DNA from: Pseudomonas sp. DG56-2
Lineage (GTDB): Bacteria; Pseudomonadota; Gammaproteobacteria; Pseudomonadales; Pseudomonadaceae
Length of the DNA: 64,000 bases
Assembly (NCBI RefSeq): GCF_004803755.1
Contig: NZ_CP032311.1
Coordinates: 5,420,001 to 5,484,000, forward strand
Reading direction: 5' to 3'
Positions 31,145 to 41,516 of the stretch are shown here, piece after piece. Both the position numbers and the translations under genes were made by a program. Each line of letters opens with the position of its first letter. Position 1 is the stretch's first letter. The notes beneath the pieces were generated by a model, which was not told the DNA's origin, ran no database searches, and worked only from the letters and a program-made list of their open reading frames with translations.

Positions 31145-32226
31145 ATGACCATCAGCGATGCCCTGCACCGACTGCTACTGGACAACCTGACAACCGCGAC
31201 CATATTGCTCAATGCCGATTTGCGCCTTGAGTACATGAACCCGGCAGCTGAAATGCTTCTGGCTATCAGTGGTCAACGCAGCCACGGGCAATTCATCAGT
31301 GAGTTGTTCACCGAATCACCGGAAGCGCTCAATTCATTGCGCCAGGCGGTCGAGCACGCGCATCCATTCACCAAGCGCGAAGCCCTGCTGACCTCTTTGA
31401 CCGGACAAACCCAGACTGTCGACTATGCGGTAACGCCGATTCTGAGTGGCGGGCGAACCTTGTTGCTGCTTGAAGTACACCCCCGCGACCGACTGCTGCG
31501 GATCACCAAGGAGGAGGCCCAACTGTCCAAGCAGGAAACCACCAAATTGCTGGTGCGTGGCCTGGCCCATGAGATCAAGAACCCACTCGGGGGCATCCGT
31601 GGAGCCGCACAGCTGCTTTCCAGGGAGTTGCCCGAGGAAGGCCTCAAGGATTACACCAATGTGATCATTGAAGAGGCCGACCGCCTGCGTAACCTGGTCG
31701 ACCGCATGCTCGGCTCGAACAAACTGCCGTCGCTGGCGATGACCAATATTCATGAAGTCCTCGAGCGGGTGTGCAGCCTGGTCGAGGCTGAAACCCAGGG
31801 CGGAATTACCCTGGTACGCGACTACGACCCGAGCCTGCCGGACGTGCTGATCGACCGCGAGCAAATGATCCAGGCCGTACTCAACATCGTGCGTAATGCC
31901 ATGCAAGCCATCAGTGGCCAGAACGAACTTCGCCTGGGGCGAATCAGTCTGCGCACCCGGGCCATGCGCCAGTTCACCATTGGCCACACACGCCATCGCC
32001 TGGTGGCCAAGGTCGAGATCATCGACAACGGCCCAGGTGTTCCGGCCGAGCTGCAAGAAACCATCTTTTACCCAATGGTCAGCGGCCGTCCGGACGGTAC
32101 CGGGCTGGGCTTGGCCATCACCCAGAACATCATCAGCCAGCACCAGGGCCTGATCGAATGTGACAGCCATCCAGGCCACACCATCTTTTCGATTTTCCTG
32201 CCGCTGGAACAAGGAGCCAACGCCTC

Positions 32227-32230
<4 letters not shown>
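31145..32230 (+). CDS. ntrB: Nitrogen regulation sensor kinase NtrB
   Basis: Cytosolic histidine kinase/phosphatase that controls NtrC according to PII (GlnB/GlnK) signals. 361 residues: PAS domain (about 8-115), dimerisation/phosphoacceptor helix with His142 in LVRGLAHEIKNPLGG, and an HATPase domain with NIVRNAMQAI (N box) and DNGPGV/GTGLGLAI (G boxes). No membrane segment. Its stop overlaps the ntrC start as ATGA. Confidence 0.97.
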
Positions 32231-33663
<1,433 letters not shown>

Positions 33664-33684
33664 CTCATCAATGGCTCACCTGCT

Positions 33685-33716
33685 GGAGGAGCGGTAGGTG
33701 CGGGCTTGCCCCGCAA
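33685..33716 (+). repeat. REP-type element after ntrC
   Basis: GGAGGAGCGGTAGGTGCGGGCTTGCCCCGC: one REP unit about 20 bases after the ntrC stop. The remaining bases to 33922 show no supportable gene. Confidence 0.65.
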
Positions 33717-33922
33717 CCTGCCTTCTGGCAGCAGTTTCTCTACATGCACCGAACCAGTGCTCGATGCACCGCAGCAAAGCAGAAATCCCCGGGAGAAGCC
33801 CGATATAGACGCCAAAACCCGCTAATTTGAGGGTTGAAACAAAACTGGCACACACCCTGCATTAGTATCGGTACTTCCAGTTTCGGGGGCCTTGGTACAG
33901 GCAGGCCGGGGATTCCCCTCTT

Positions 33923-34360
33923 TTATTCGTGCAGGCGAACCTGCACTCGCCAGCGTCCATCTTGCTCCGCTCCGACCCAGTTGCCGTGCAGCGGTCGGGC
34001 CGCGATCAAGGTTACCAGCAACCCGCCATCGCTTTTCTGAATCCGCCAACTGACAGGCTTGCCCTGCTGTTCAAGCTGGCCTCGAGCCGCTTTGCCCTGC
34101 GCCTCGAACAGCAAGGCCACCGTGCCATCGACCTCTTCGCCATGGAGCTTGGGCTCCTCGTTGAACCACAGGTCCAAGCCGCCTTCGACTATCTGTACCT
34201 GTTGCAATTCGCGAGGCTCGGGGGTGGTCAGCCGACCGATCATCAGTCCGACCAGCATGCCGACAATCGCCAGCGAAAACAGCACTCGTGGCCATTGCTG
34301 CGAACGCCGGTCCGGTTCAGGAGTAGAATGCTCGCTATCTTTATGTTCGGAGCCGTGCAT
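33923..34360 (-). CDS. Hypothetical single-pass inner-membrane protein
   Basis: 145 residues: a polar, His/Glu-rich cytosolic N-terminus (1-23), one hydrophobic segment (about 25-43, VLFSLAIVGMLVGLMIGRL), then a beta-rich soluble domain (WFNEEPKLHGEEVDGTVALLF; GQLEQQGKPVSWRIQ). Family not recognised. Its ATG shares the tetranucleotide CATG with the divergent trmL start, so the two coding regions overlap by 2 bases and each gene's promoter must lie within the other. A GAGGA site is about 10 bases upstream. Confidence 0.8.
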   Translation of the reverse strand: MHGSEHKDSEHSTPEPDRRSQQWPRVLFSLAIVGMLVGLMIGRLTTPEPRELQQVQIVEGGLDLWFNEEPKLHGEEVDGTVALLFEAQGKAARGQLEQQGKPVSWRIQKSDGGLLVTLIAARPLHGNWVGAEQDGRWRVQVRLHE

Positions 34361-34814
34361 GTTTCACGTCATCCTCTTTCAACCAGAGATTCCGCCGAAT
34401 ACCGGCAACATTATCAGGCTGTGTGCCAACAGCGGCTGCCACTTGCACCTGATCGAGCCCATTGGCTTCGAACTGGACGACAAGCGTCTGCGTCGCGCCG
34501 GGCTGGACTACCACGAGTATGCCACTCTCAAACGTCATACCGATTTGTCCAGTTGCCTGGAAAGCCTCGGCCAGCCACGACTGTTCGCCTTCACTACCAA
34601 GGCCTCGCACCCCTACCACGAAACGGCGTTCCAGCCTGGTGATGCCTTTTTGTTCGGCCCGGAAAGCCGGGGCCTGCCTGCCGAGGTACTCGACAACCTG
34701 CCTGCGCAGCAGCGCCTGCGGCTGCCCATGCGCCCGGGGTGCCGGAGCCTGAACCTTTCTAATACGGTGGCAGTGACAGTGTATGAGGCTTGGCGTCAGC
34801 AGGGTTTTGCCTGA
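34359..34814 (+). CDS. trmL: tRNA (cytidine/uridine-2'-O-)-methyltransferase TrmL
   Basis: SPOUT-class methyltransferase that 2'-O-methylates the wobble nucleotide of tRNA-Leu isoacceptors using S-adenosylmethionine. 151 residues with FQPEIPPNTGNIIRLCANSG (motif 1), FLFGPESRGLP (motif 2) and the trefoil knot motif RSLNLSNTVAV (motif 3). The ATG at 34359 follows CGGAGCC and gives the standard MFHVILFQPEIP start; the frame is open further upstream but over the divergent gene. Length is normal. Confidence 0.96.
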   Translation: MFHVILFQPEIPPNTGNIIRLCANSGCHLHLIEPIGFELDDKRLRRAGLDYHEYATLKRHTDLSSCLESLGQPRLFAFTTKASHPYHETAFQPGDAFLFGPESRGLPAEVLDNLPAQQRLRLPMRPGCRSLNLSNTVAVTVYEAWRQQGFA

Positions 34815-34846
34815 CGGTTATCGCCCGATTCCTCGACAGCCCCATG

Positions 34847-34874
34847 AAAAAAGCGCCCATCAGGGCGCTTTTTC
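34847..34874. terminator. Bidirectional intrinsic terminator between trmL and secB
   Basis: AAAAAAGCGCCC-ATCA-GGGCGCTTTTT, a 7-bp GC stem flanked by A and T runs on both sides, placed between two convergent genes. Confidence 0.9.
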
Positions 34875-34891
34875 GGCACATTGCAACAAGC

Positions 34892-35380
34892 TTATTGCAG
34901 CGAGGGGGCTTCGCCAGCTTCCTGCATGCGTTGCATTTCTTGTGCGTACAGCGCATCGAAGTTGACTGGCGATAGCATCAGGGCCGGGAACGAACCGCGG
35001 GTCACCAGGCTGTCCAGCGCTTCACGCGCATACGGGAACAGGATGTTCGGGCAGAACGCACCCAGGGTGTGGCTCATCGAAGCCGGGTCCAGGTTCTTGA
35101 TCAGGAAGATACCGGCCTGTTGGACTTCAGCGATGAAGGCCACTTCGTCACCGTTCTTGACGGTAACCGACAGGGTCAGCACGACTTCGTGGAAATCACC
35201 TTCCAGACCTTTCTGCTTGGTGTTCAGGTCCAGGGCAACACTTGGTTCCCACTGCTGACGGAAGATCGCCGGGCTTTTCGGCGCTTCGAACGACAGGTCA
35301 CGCACATAGATGCGCTGCAGGGAGAATTGTGGAGCGCTTTCGTCAGCAGCGGCCGCTTCGTTGTTCTGTTGATCAGTCAT
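34892..35380 (-). CDS. secB: Protein-export chaperone SecB
   Basis: Tetrameric cytosolic chaperone that holds preproteins unfolded and hands them to SecA. 162 residues with [46 protein letters not shown] and the C-terminal [14 protein letters not shown] block. Placed after grxC and the rhodanese-like gene on the same strand, an order common in proteobacteria. Confidence 0.97.
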   Translation of the reverse strand: MTDQQNNEAAAADESAPQFSLQRIYVRDLSFEAPKSPAIFRQQWEPSVALDLNTKQKGLEGDFHEVVLTLSVTVKNGDEVAFIAEVQQAGIFLIKNLDPASMSHTLGAFCPNILFPYAREALDSLVTRGSFPALMLSPVNFDALYAQEMQRMQEAGEAPSLQ

Positions 35381-35421
35381 GACAGATCCTTCTTTGCAGG
35401 GTCTTTAATAGGGGTTCTTGG

Positions 35422-35676
35422 TCAAGCCTTGAGCAAACCATCGAGCTTGCCGGAGCGCTCAAGGGCATACAGGTCGTCGCAACCGCCGACATGGGTACTG
35501 CCGATCCATATCTGCGGTACCGAGGTACGGCCGGCCTTCTGGACCATTTCAGCACGCACCTGCGGCTTGCCATCGACCTTGATCTCTTCGAAAGCCACAC
35601 CTTTGCTCTGCAACAGGTGCTTGGCCCGCGAGCAGTAAGGGCAGTAGTCGCTGGAGTAGACGATGACGTTGTTCAT
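35422..35676 (-). CDS. grxC: Glutaredoxin 3
   Basis: Dithiol glutaredoxin that reduces disulfides with glutathione. 84 residues, active site Cys12-Pro-Tyr-Cys15, the cis-proline SVPQIWIG and the GSH-binding GGCDDLYALE block. One base separates its start from the upstream rhodanese-like stop region. Operon with secB. Confidence 0.96.
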   Translation of the reverse strand: MNNVIVYSSDYCPYCSRAKHLLQSKGVAFEEIKVDGKPQVRAEMVQKAGRTSVPQIWIGSTHVGGCDDLYALERSGKLDGLLKA

Positions 35677-35677
35677 A

Positions 35678-36091
35678 TCACTTCACCAGAGGCAGGTTGT
35701 CGGCTTTCCAGCTCGACACACCACCGGACAGCTTGGCAGCGGTAAAACCGGCCTTGAGCAATTCACGGGCGGTGGTGCCGGCATGCTGGCCCATCGCATC
35801 GACCACGATCAGGGTCTTGGCCTTGTGCTTTTCCAGCTCGCCGATACGGGCAGCGAACTTGTCTTGCGGAATATTCAGAGCGCCAACAATGTGGCCAGCC
35901 GCGTAATCCTTGGTCGAACGGATGTCGATAACCAGGCCTTTCTCGCTGTTGACCAGTGCCGTCAGCTCGCCGGTACTCAGGCTACGACCACCTTTGCGGG
36001 CTTCAGTAACGATCAGCAGAATCAGCAGAACGACGAAGATACCAACCAGCAGATAGTGATTTGTTGCGAATTCAATCAGGTGAGCAACCAT
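35678..36091 (-). CDS. Membrane-anchored rhodanese-fold protein without active-site cysteine
   Basis: 137 residues: one N-terminal hydrophobic anchor (about 12-31, NHYLLVGIFVVLLILLIV) and a rhodanese domain (LVIDIRSTKDYAAGHIVGALNIP; SGGVSSWKADNLP). At the loop where active rhodaneses have CxxGxR it reads VVDAMGQHAG, with no Cys, so sulfurtransfer is unlikely. The ATG at 36091 was chosen because the anchor starts right behind it; the frame is open to 36244. Same strand and operon as grxC and secB, YibN-like context. Confidence 0.88.
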   Translation of the reverse strand: MVAHLIEFATNHYLLVGIFVVLLILLIVTEARKGGRSLSTGELTALVNSEKGLVIDIRSTKDYAAGHIVGALNIPQDKFAARIGELEKHKAKTLIVVDAMGQHAGTTARELLKAGFTAAKLSGGVSSWKADNLPLVK

Positions 36092-36305
36092 CGGAGGGTG
36101 TTCCAGGCCATTAAAAATGTTGGCCAGTATACACAGCCCCCTAGGTCGGCCAAAGCCCGCCCGAGCGGCTAGCTGCCAGTAATTCTCATCTATGCCTGCT
36201 GTCCGTCGGCCAACGCTGGGCGGCGGGCAAGGTAAATTCGTCATTCATGGCCAATTTGCCCTAAAATGCGTGTCTTTATCATCTGAACAACCGTGAGTGC
36301 GATTG

Positions 36306-37841
36306 ATGACGAGCACGCCAAAACCTTTGGTCCTGATCATCCTGGATGGTTTCGGTCATAGCGAAAGCCACGAATACAACGCCATCTACTCGGCCAACAC
36401 GCCGGTCTACGATCGCCTGCGCGCCACCCAGCCGCATGGCTTGATCTCGGGCTCGGGCATGGACGTCGGCCTGCCTGACGGACAGATGGGCAACTCGGAA
36501 GTGGGTCATATGAACCTTGGCGCTGGCCGCGTGGTTTACCAGGACTTCACTCGGGTGACCAAATCCATCAAAGATGGCGACTTTTTCGAAAATGCCGTGC
36601 TGTGCGGCGCGGTCGACAAAGCCGCATCAGCCGGCAAAGCCGTCCACATTCTCGGTCTGCTTTCCGATGGTGGCGTGCACAGCCACCAGGACCACTTGAT
36701 CGCCATGGCCGAACTGGCCGCACAGCGTGGCGCCGAGAATATCTACCTGCACGCCTTCCTTGACGGCCGTGACACGCCCCCCAAAAGCGCACAGTCGTCC
36801 ATCGAGCTGCTCGACGCCACGTTCGCCAAGCTCGGCAAGGGCCGCATCGCCAGCCTGATCGGTCGCTACTACGCTATGGACCGCGATAATCGCTGGGACC
36901 GTGTTGCAGCTGCCTATAACCTCATCGTCGACAGCGCCGCCGAATTTACCGCCGACAACGCCAAGGCTGGCCTCGAAGCTGCCTACGCCCGTGGCGAGAG
37001 CGACGAGTTCGTCAAAGCCACACGCGTTGGCGCAGCAGTCAAGGTCGAAGACGGCGACGCGGTAATCTTCATGAATTTTCGCGCCGACCGCGCCCGCGAA
37101 CTGTCGCGCGTGTTCGTCGAAGCCGATTTCAACGAATTCCCACGAGCACGCCTGCCGAAATTGGCGGCCTATATCGGCCTGACCCAGTATTCGGCAAAAA
37201 TCCCGGCCCCTGCCGCTTTTGCCCCTGGCAGCTTGGACAACGTGCTGGGCGAATACCTGGCCAAGAACGGCAAGACTCAGCTACGCATTGCCGAAACCGA
37301 GAAGTACGCGCACGTCACCTTCTTCTTCTCCGGCGGTCGCGAAGAACCGTTCGAAGGCGAAGAGCGCATCCTGATTCCATCGCCAAAGGTCGCTACCTAT
37401 GACCTGCAGCCGGAAATGAGCGCTCCGGAAGTGACCGACCGCATCGTTGAAGCCATCGAGCAGCAGCGTTACGACGTGATCGTGGTCAACTATGCCAACG
37501 GCGACATGGTCGGCCATAGCGGTGTATTCGAAGCGGCGGTCAAGGCAGTTGAGGCACTGGACCTGTGTGTCGGGCGCATCGTCCAAGCTCTCGACAAGGT
37601 TGGCGGCGAAGCCTTGATCACGGCTGACCATGGCAACGTCGAGCAAATGGAAGATGCCTGTACTGGTCAGGCGCACACCGCGCATACCACCGAGCCGGTG
37701 CCTTTCATCTATGTCGGCAAACGCAACGTCAAGGTCCGCGAAGGCGGTGTTCTGGCTGACGTCGCGCCAACCATGCTCAAACTGCTGGGCCTTGAAAAAC
37801 CAGCAGAAATGACCGGCGAGTCGATTCTCGTAGAGGGCTGA
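36306..37841 (+). CDS. gpmI: 2,3-bisphosphoglycerate-independent phosphoglycerate mutase
   Basis: Interconverts 3- and 2-phosphoglycerate; dimanganese enzyme of the alkaline phosphatase superfamily. 511 residues with metal-site LIILDGFG, phosphoserine Ser64 in [38 protein letters not shown] and LITADHGN. The ATG at 36306 gives the usual N-terminus; an in-frame GTG three codons earlier is possible. Divergent from the rhodanese-like gene. Confidence 0.97.
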   Translation: MTSTPKPLVLIILDGFGHSESHEYNAIYSANTPVYDRLRATQPHGLISGSGMDVGLPDGQMGNSEVGHMNLGAGRVVYQDFTRVTKSIKDGDFFENAVLCGAVDKAASAGKAVHILGLLSDGGVHSHQDHLIAMAELAAQRGAENIYLHAFLDGRDTPPKSAQSSIELLDATFAKLGKGRIASLIGRYYAMDRDNRWDRVAAAYNLIVDSAAEFTADNAKAGLEAAYARGESDEFVKATRVGAAVKVEDGDAVIFMNFRADRARELSRVFVEADFNEFPRARLPKLAAYIGLTQYSAKIPAPAAFAPGSLDNVLGEYLAKNGKTQLRIAETEKYAHVTFFFSGGREEPFEGEERILIPSPKVATYDLQPEMSAPEVTDRIVEAIEQQRYDVIVVNYANGDMVGHSGVFEAAVKAVEALDLCVGRIVQALDKVGGEALITADHGNVEQMEDACTGQAHTAHTTEPVPFIYVGKRNVKVREGGVLADVAPTMLKLLGLEKPAEMTGESILVEG

Positions 37842-37937
37842 AGCTAAAAGTCATCAGCACCAAGGGGCAAGAAAAGGCGCAATCGCGCGCGATCTTCTTG
37901 CCACTTGATGCGTGCAACTTGAAGCTTTAGCCGACCA

Positions 37938-37972
37938 ACGCCTCAACGCAGTTGCCTTGAGGCGTTTTTTTT
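37938..37972 (+). terminator. Intrinsic terminator after gpmI
   Basis: ACGCCTCAA-N10-TTGAGGCGT (perfect 9-bp stem) followed by TTTTTTT. It separates gpmI from the envC operon. Confidence 0.9.
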
Positions 37973-38026
37973 GCGGCCTGCGGCGGGCATACTAGGCCAG
38001 TCTCCATCCCTGGTGTCGCTCACTCC

Positions 38027-39313
38027 ATGTTCCGCGTCCTGATCGTTCTAGCCATGTCTTGCTTGCTCAGCCCGGCGTTTGCCGATGAGCGCGCGCAAAC
38101 CCAGCAGCAACTGGACGCCACGCGTCAGGACATTGCCGAGCTGAAAAAAATGCTTGGCCAGTTGCAGCAGGAAAAATCCGGTGTGCAGAAAGACCTGCGC
38201 AATACCGAAACCGATATCGGCAAGCTGGAAAAGCAGGTGGAGGCCCTGCAACAGGAACTAAAAAAGACCGAGGGCGAGCTGGAGCGCCTTGATCAAGAGA
38301 AAAAAAAACTCCAGAGCGCCCGCGTTGAACAACAACGGCTGATTGCCATCCAGGCCCGTTCGGCTTACCAGAACGGCCGCGAGGAATACCTCAAGCTGCT
38401 GCTCAACCAGCAGAACCCGGAAAAATTCGCTCGCACCCTGACCTATTACGACTACCTCAGCCAGGCGCGCCTGGCGCAGTTGCGCAGTTTCAATGAAACC
38501 TTGCGCCAGTTGGCCAACGTCGAACAGGACATCAGCCTGCAGCAAGCCCAGCTACTGGCCCAGCAAGGCAACCTGGACGCTCAGCGCCAGGAACTCGAAA
38601 AAGTACGCAGCGAACGCCAGCAAGTACTGGCCAAGCTCAATACCGACGTCAAAGCCCGCGACCAGAAACTGCAGGCTCGTGAGCAGGATCAGGCCGACCT
38701 GAGCAAAGTTCTCAAAACCATTGAAGAAACCCTGGCCCGACAGGCCCGTGAAGCCGAAGCAGCCCGTCAAAAGGCGCTGCTCGCGGCCCAGGAAGCGCAA
38801 AAGCAGCGTCAGCGCGACGCCCTGGCAGCAAGCAGCAGCGCGACGCCAAGCAAACCCAAGGCCCTTCCCGGCCCCCTGGTTTCCAGCAGCGGCGAAACCT
38901 TCGGCGGCGCTTTTTCTTCGGCTCGAGGAAAACTTCCATGGCCGGTCAATGGTCGATTGCTCGCGCGGTTTGGCGAAGCCCGTGGCGGTGACTCACGGGC
39001 AAAATGGGACGGGGTAATGATCAGTGCCTCTGCCGGCAGCCAAGTACGTGCTGTGCATGGCGGTCGAGTCGTGTTCGCCGACTGGTTGCGCGGCGCTGGA
39101 CTTCTGGTCATTCTCGACCATGGTAATGGTTACCTGAGCCTGTACGGCCACAACCAGAGCCTGCTCAAGAGTGCCGGAGACGTGGTCAAGGCCGGTGAGG
39201 CCATTTCCACCGTCGGCGACAGCGGTGGCCAGAACAGCTCGGGGCTGTATTTCGCCATCCGCCAGCAAGGTCGCCCCAGCGACCCCGCACAATGGTGCCG
39301 TGCCCAAGGATAG
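38027..39313 (+). CDS. envC: Murein hydrolase activator EnvC, degenerate LytM protein
   Basis: 428 residues: signal peptide 1-19 (cut near AFA-DE), a long coiled coil (about 20-270, rich in Gln/Glu/Lys), a flexible Ser/Pro linker, and a C-terminal LytM domain (about 305-425). The LytM zinc ligands are missing: the usual HxGID site reads KWDGVMI and the HLHFEIR site reads GLYFAIR. That is the hallmark of EnvC-type amidase activators rather than peptidases. Acts in the periplasm at division with AmiB-type amidases. First gene of an envC-ctpA-deacetylase cluster. Confidence 0.94.
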   Translation: MFRVLIVLAMSCLLSPAFADERAQTQQQLDATRQDIAELKKMLGQLQQEKSGVQKDLRNTETDIGKLEKQVEALQQELKKTEGELERLDQEKKKLQSARVEQQRLIAIQARSAYQNGREEYLKLLLNQQNPEKFARTLTYYDYLSQARLAQLRSFNETLRQLANVEQDISLQQAQLLAQQGNLDAQRQELEKVRSERQQVLAKLNTDVKARDQKLQAREQDQADLSKVLKTIEETLARQAREAEAARQKALLAAQEAQKQRQRDALAASSSATPSKPKALPGPLVSSSGETFGGAFSSARGKLPWPVNGRLLARFGEARGGDSRAKWDGVMISASAGSQVRAVHGGRVVFADWLRGAGLLVILDHGNGYLSLYGHNQSLLKSAGDVVKAGEAISTVGDSGGQNSSGLYFAIRQQGRPSDPAQWCRAQG

Positions 39314-39401
39314 GCCCACCCCTTATTTGACGGCCTAGCGTGAGATCACGCTGTGCCGAAGCTCCAGCCGGAGCGCTACCAGGATCAGGAGTTCGTTCGA
39401 C

Positions 39402-40730
39402 ATGCTGCATTCGCCTCGCCTCACCTCGCTGGCCCTGACCATCGCCATGGTCCTTGGCGCGCCCCTGGCCCGCGCGGCCGAGCCGACCAAGCCCACCGCG
39501 GTGCCGGCCACGACGGTATCGGCTGCCGCTTCCGCCAAGGCACCGTTGCCTCTGGACGAGCTGCGCACCTTTGCCGAGGTCATGGACAGGATCAAAGCCG
39601 CTTATGTCGAACCTGTAGACGACAAGACCCTGCTGGAAAACGCCATCAAAGGCATGCTCAGCAACCTCGATCCGCACTCCGCCTACCTGGGGCCGGAAGA
39701 TTTCCAGGAACTGCAGGAAAGCACCAGCGGCGAATTCGGCGGCCTGGGCATCGAAGTCGGTATGGAAGATGGCTTCGTCAAAGTGGTATCGCCAATTGAC
39801 GACACGCCGGCCTCACGTGCCGGAATCGAAGCCGGCGACCTGATCGTCAAGATCAATGGCCAACCAACTCGCGGCCAGACCATGACTGAAGCGGTCGACA
39901 AGATGCGCGGCAAGATCGGTGAGAAAATTACCCTGACGCTGGTACGCGACGGCGGCACGCCATTCGACGTAACCCTTGCCCGCGCAGTCATTCAGGTCAA
40001 GAGCGTGAAGAGCCAACTGCTCGAAGACGGCTACGGCTATATCCGTATTACCCAGTTCCAGGTCAAGACCGGTGAAGAAGTCGGCAAGGCCCTGGCCAAG
40101 CTGCGCAAAGACAACGGTAAGAAGCTGCGCGGTCTGGTCCTGGACCTGCGCAACAACCCCGGAGGTGTACTGCAATCGGCGGTTGAAGTGGCAGACCACT
40201 TCTTGACCAAAGGCTTGATCGTCTACACCAAGGGACGGATTGCCAACTCCGAGCTGCGCTTCTCTGCCGATCCAGCCGACGCCAGTGAAGCAGTACCGCT
40301 TGTGGTACTGATCAACGGTGGCAGCGCCTCGGCGTCGGAAATTGTCGCTGGCGCACTGCAAGACCAGAAGCGCGGCGTGCTGATGGGGACCGACAGCTTC
40401 GGCAAGGGCTCGGTGCAAACCGTATTGCCGTTGAACAATGATCGTGCGCTCAAGCTCACCACAGCGCTGTATTACACCCCCAATGGCCGTTCGATTCAGG
40501 CCCAGGGCATTGTTCCGGACATCGAGGTGCGCCAGGCGAAGTTGACCGCCGAGCAAGACACCGAGAACTTCAAGGAAGCCGACCTGCAAGGCCACTTGGG
40601 CAACGGTAATGGTGGTGCCGACCGGCCAACCAGCAACGCCAAGCGCAAAGAGCGGCCACAAGACAACGACTTCCAGCTCAGCCAGGCCCTCAGCCTGCTC
40701 AAGGGCTTGAGCATCACCCACAGCAAGTGA
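39402..40730 (+). CDS. ctpA: Carboxy-terminal processing protease, family S41A
   Basis: 442 residues with a signal peptide (about 1-26), PDZ domain (GGLGIEVGMEDGFVKVVSP), and the Ser/Lys catalytic region (INGGSASASEIVAGALQ, then GTDSFGKGSVQT with the Lys). Periplasmic CtpA-type proteases degrade peptidoglycan-hydrolase partners and other envelope substrates. Follows envC by 88 bases; its stop overlaps the next gene's GTG as GTGA. Confidence 0.95.
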   Translation: MLHSPRLTSLALTIAMVLGAPLARAAEPTKPTAVPATTVSAAASAKAPLPLDELRTFAEVMDRIKAAYVEPVDDKTLLENAIKGMLSNLDPHSAYLGPEDFQELQESTSGEFGGLGIEVGMEDGFVKVVSPIDDTPASRAGIEAGDLIVKINGQPTRGQTMTEAVDKMRGKIGEKITLTLVRDGGTPFDVTLARAVIQVKSVKSQLLEDGYGYIRITQFQVKTGEEVGKALAKLRKDNGKKLRGLVLDLRNNPGGVLQSAVEVADHFLTKGLIVYTKGRIANSELRFSADPADASEAVPLVVLINGGSASASEIVAGALQDQKRGVLMGTDSFGKGSVQTVLPLNNDRALKLTTALYYTPNGRSIQAQGIVPDIEVRQAKLTAEQDTENFKEADLQGHLGNGNGGADRPTSNAKRKERPQDNDFQLSQALSLLKGLSITHSK

Positions 40731-41512
40731 CGCTCTGCATGCGCTACCTGTTGTGCACCCTTCTGTATCTGTTGAGCAGCGCCGCTTTTGCGGCGCCTGC
40801 CCATCAGGGCAAAGCCTACCTGAGCCTGATCATCGATGACCTGGGCCAGAACAGCGCTCGCGACAGCCGTACCTTGGCCCTACCCGGCCCGGTAACACTG
40901 GCGATCATGCCCGACACCCCTCATGCCACAGACTTCGCCCGCCAGGCCCACAAGGCTGGAAAGACGGTGATTCTGCACATGCCCATGGACCCGGCAACCG
41001 GTCCTTACGCCTGGCATCCGGGTACGCCACTGCCCGAGCTGGCGCAGCGCCTGGCTGCGGCCCTGGACAAGGTGCCTTATGCCGCTGGGATCAACAATCA
41101 CATGGGCAGTCGCATGACGTCGCAAGCCGAGCCGATGGCCTGGCTTATGGCTGAACTGCAACGCCGTCACCTGTACTTCATCGACAGCCGCACCAGCGCG
41201 GCCACCGTGGCCGCGGCCAAGGCTCAAGCACTCGATCTCGCGCATGTGTCGCGGGATGTGTTCCTCGATGATGTACGCACCCCAGAAGCCATTGCCGCGC
41301 AACTACAGCAAGGGATCGACTTGGCGCGCAAGCAGGGGTCGGCGGTGCTGATCGGCCACCCCTACCCGCAGACCCTCGAAGTGCTCGAACGCGAACTGCC
41401 CCGGCTCAAAAGCCAGGGCATCGAGTGGATCACCATCGGCCAAATGATTGCCCAACGTGGCAACCTGGCCATGCCAGCCCATGGCAAACACGGCCTGTAC
41501 CAGAACCGCTAG
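40727..41512 (+). CDS. Divergent polysaccharide deacetylase family protein (YibQ-like)
   Basis: 261 residues (GTG start overlapping the ctpA stop; an ATG four codons later at 40739 is equally possible and gives MRYLLCTLLYLLSSAAFA directly). Signal peptide, then a DUF610/YibQ-type NodB-like barrel: LSLIIDDLGQN, VTLAIMPDTPHA, ILHMPMDP, GINNHMGSRMT, FIDSRTSA, VLIGHPYPQT. The usual order envC-ctpA-yibQ suggests an envelope role. Substrate unknown. Confidence 0.92.
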   Translation: MTLCMRYLLCTLLYLLSSAAFAAPAHQGKAYLSLIIDDLGQNSARDSRTLALPGPVTLAIMPDTPHATDFARQAHKAGKTVILHMPMDPATGPYAWHPGTPLPELAQRLAAALDKVPYAAGINNHMGSRMTSQAEPMAWLMAELQRRHLYFIDSRTSAATVAAAKAQALDLAHVSRDVFLDDVRTPEAIAAQLQQGIDLARKQGSAVLIGHPYPQTLEVLERELPRLKSQGIEWITIGQMIAQRGNLAMPAHGKHGLYQNR

Positions 41513-41516
41513 CTGG

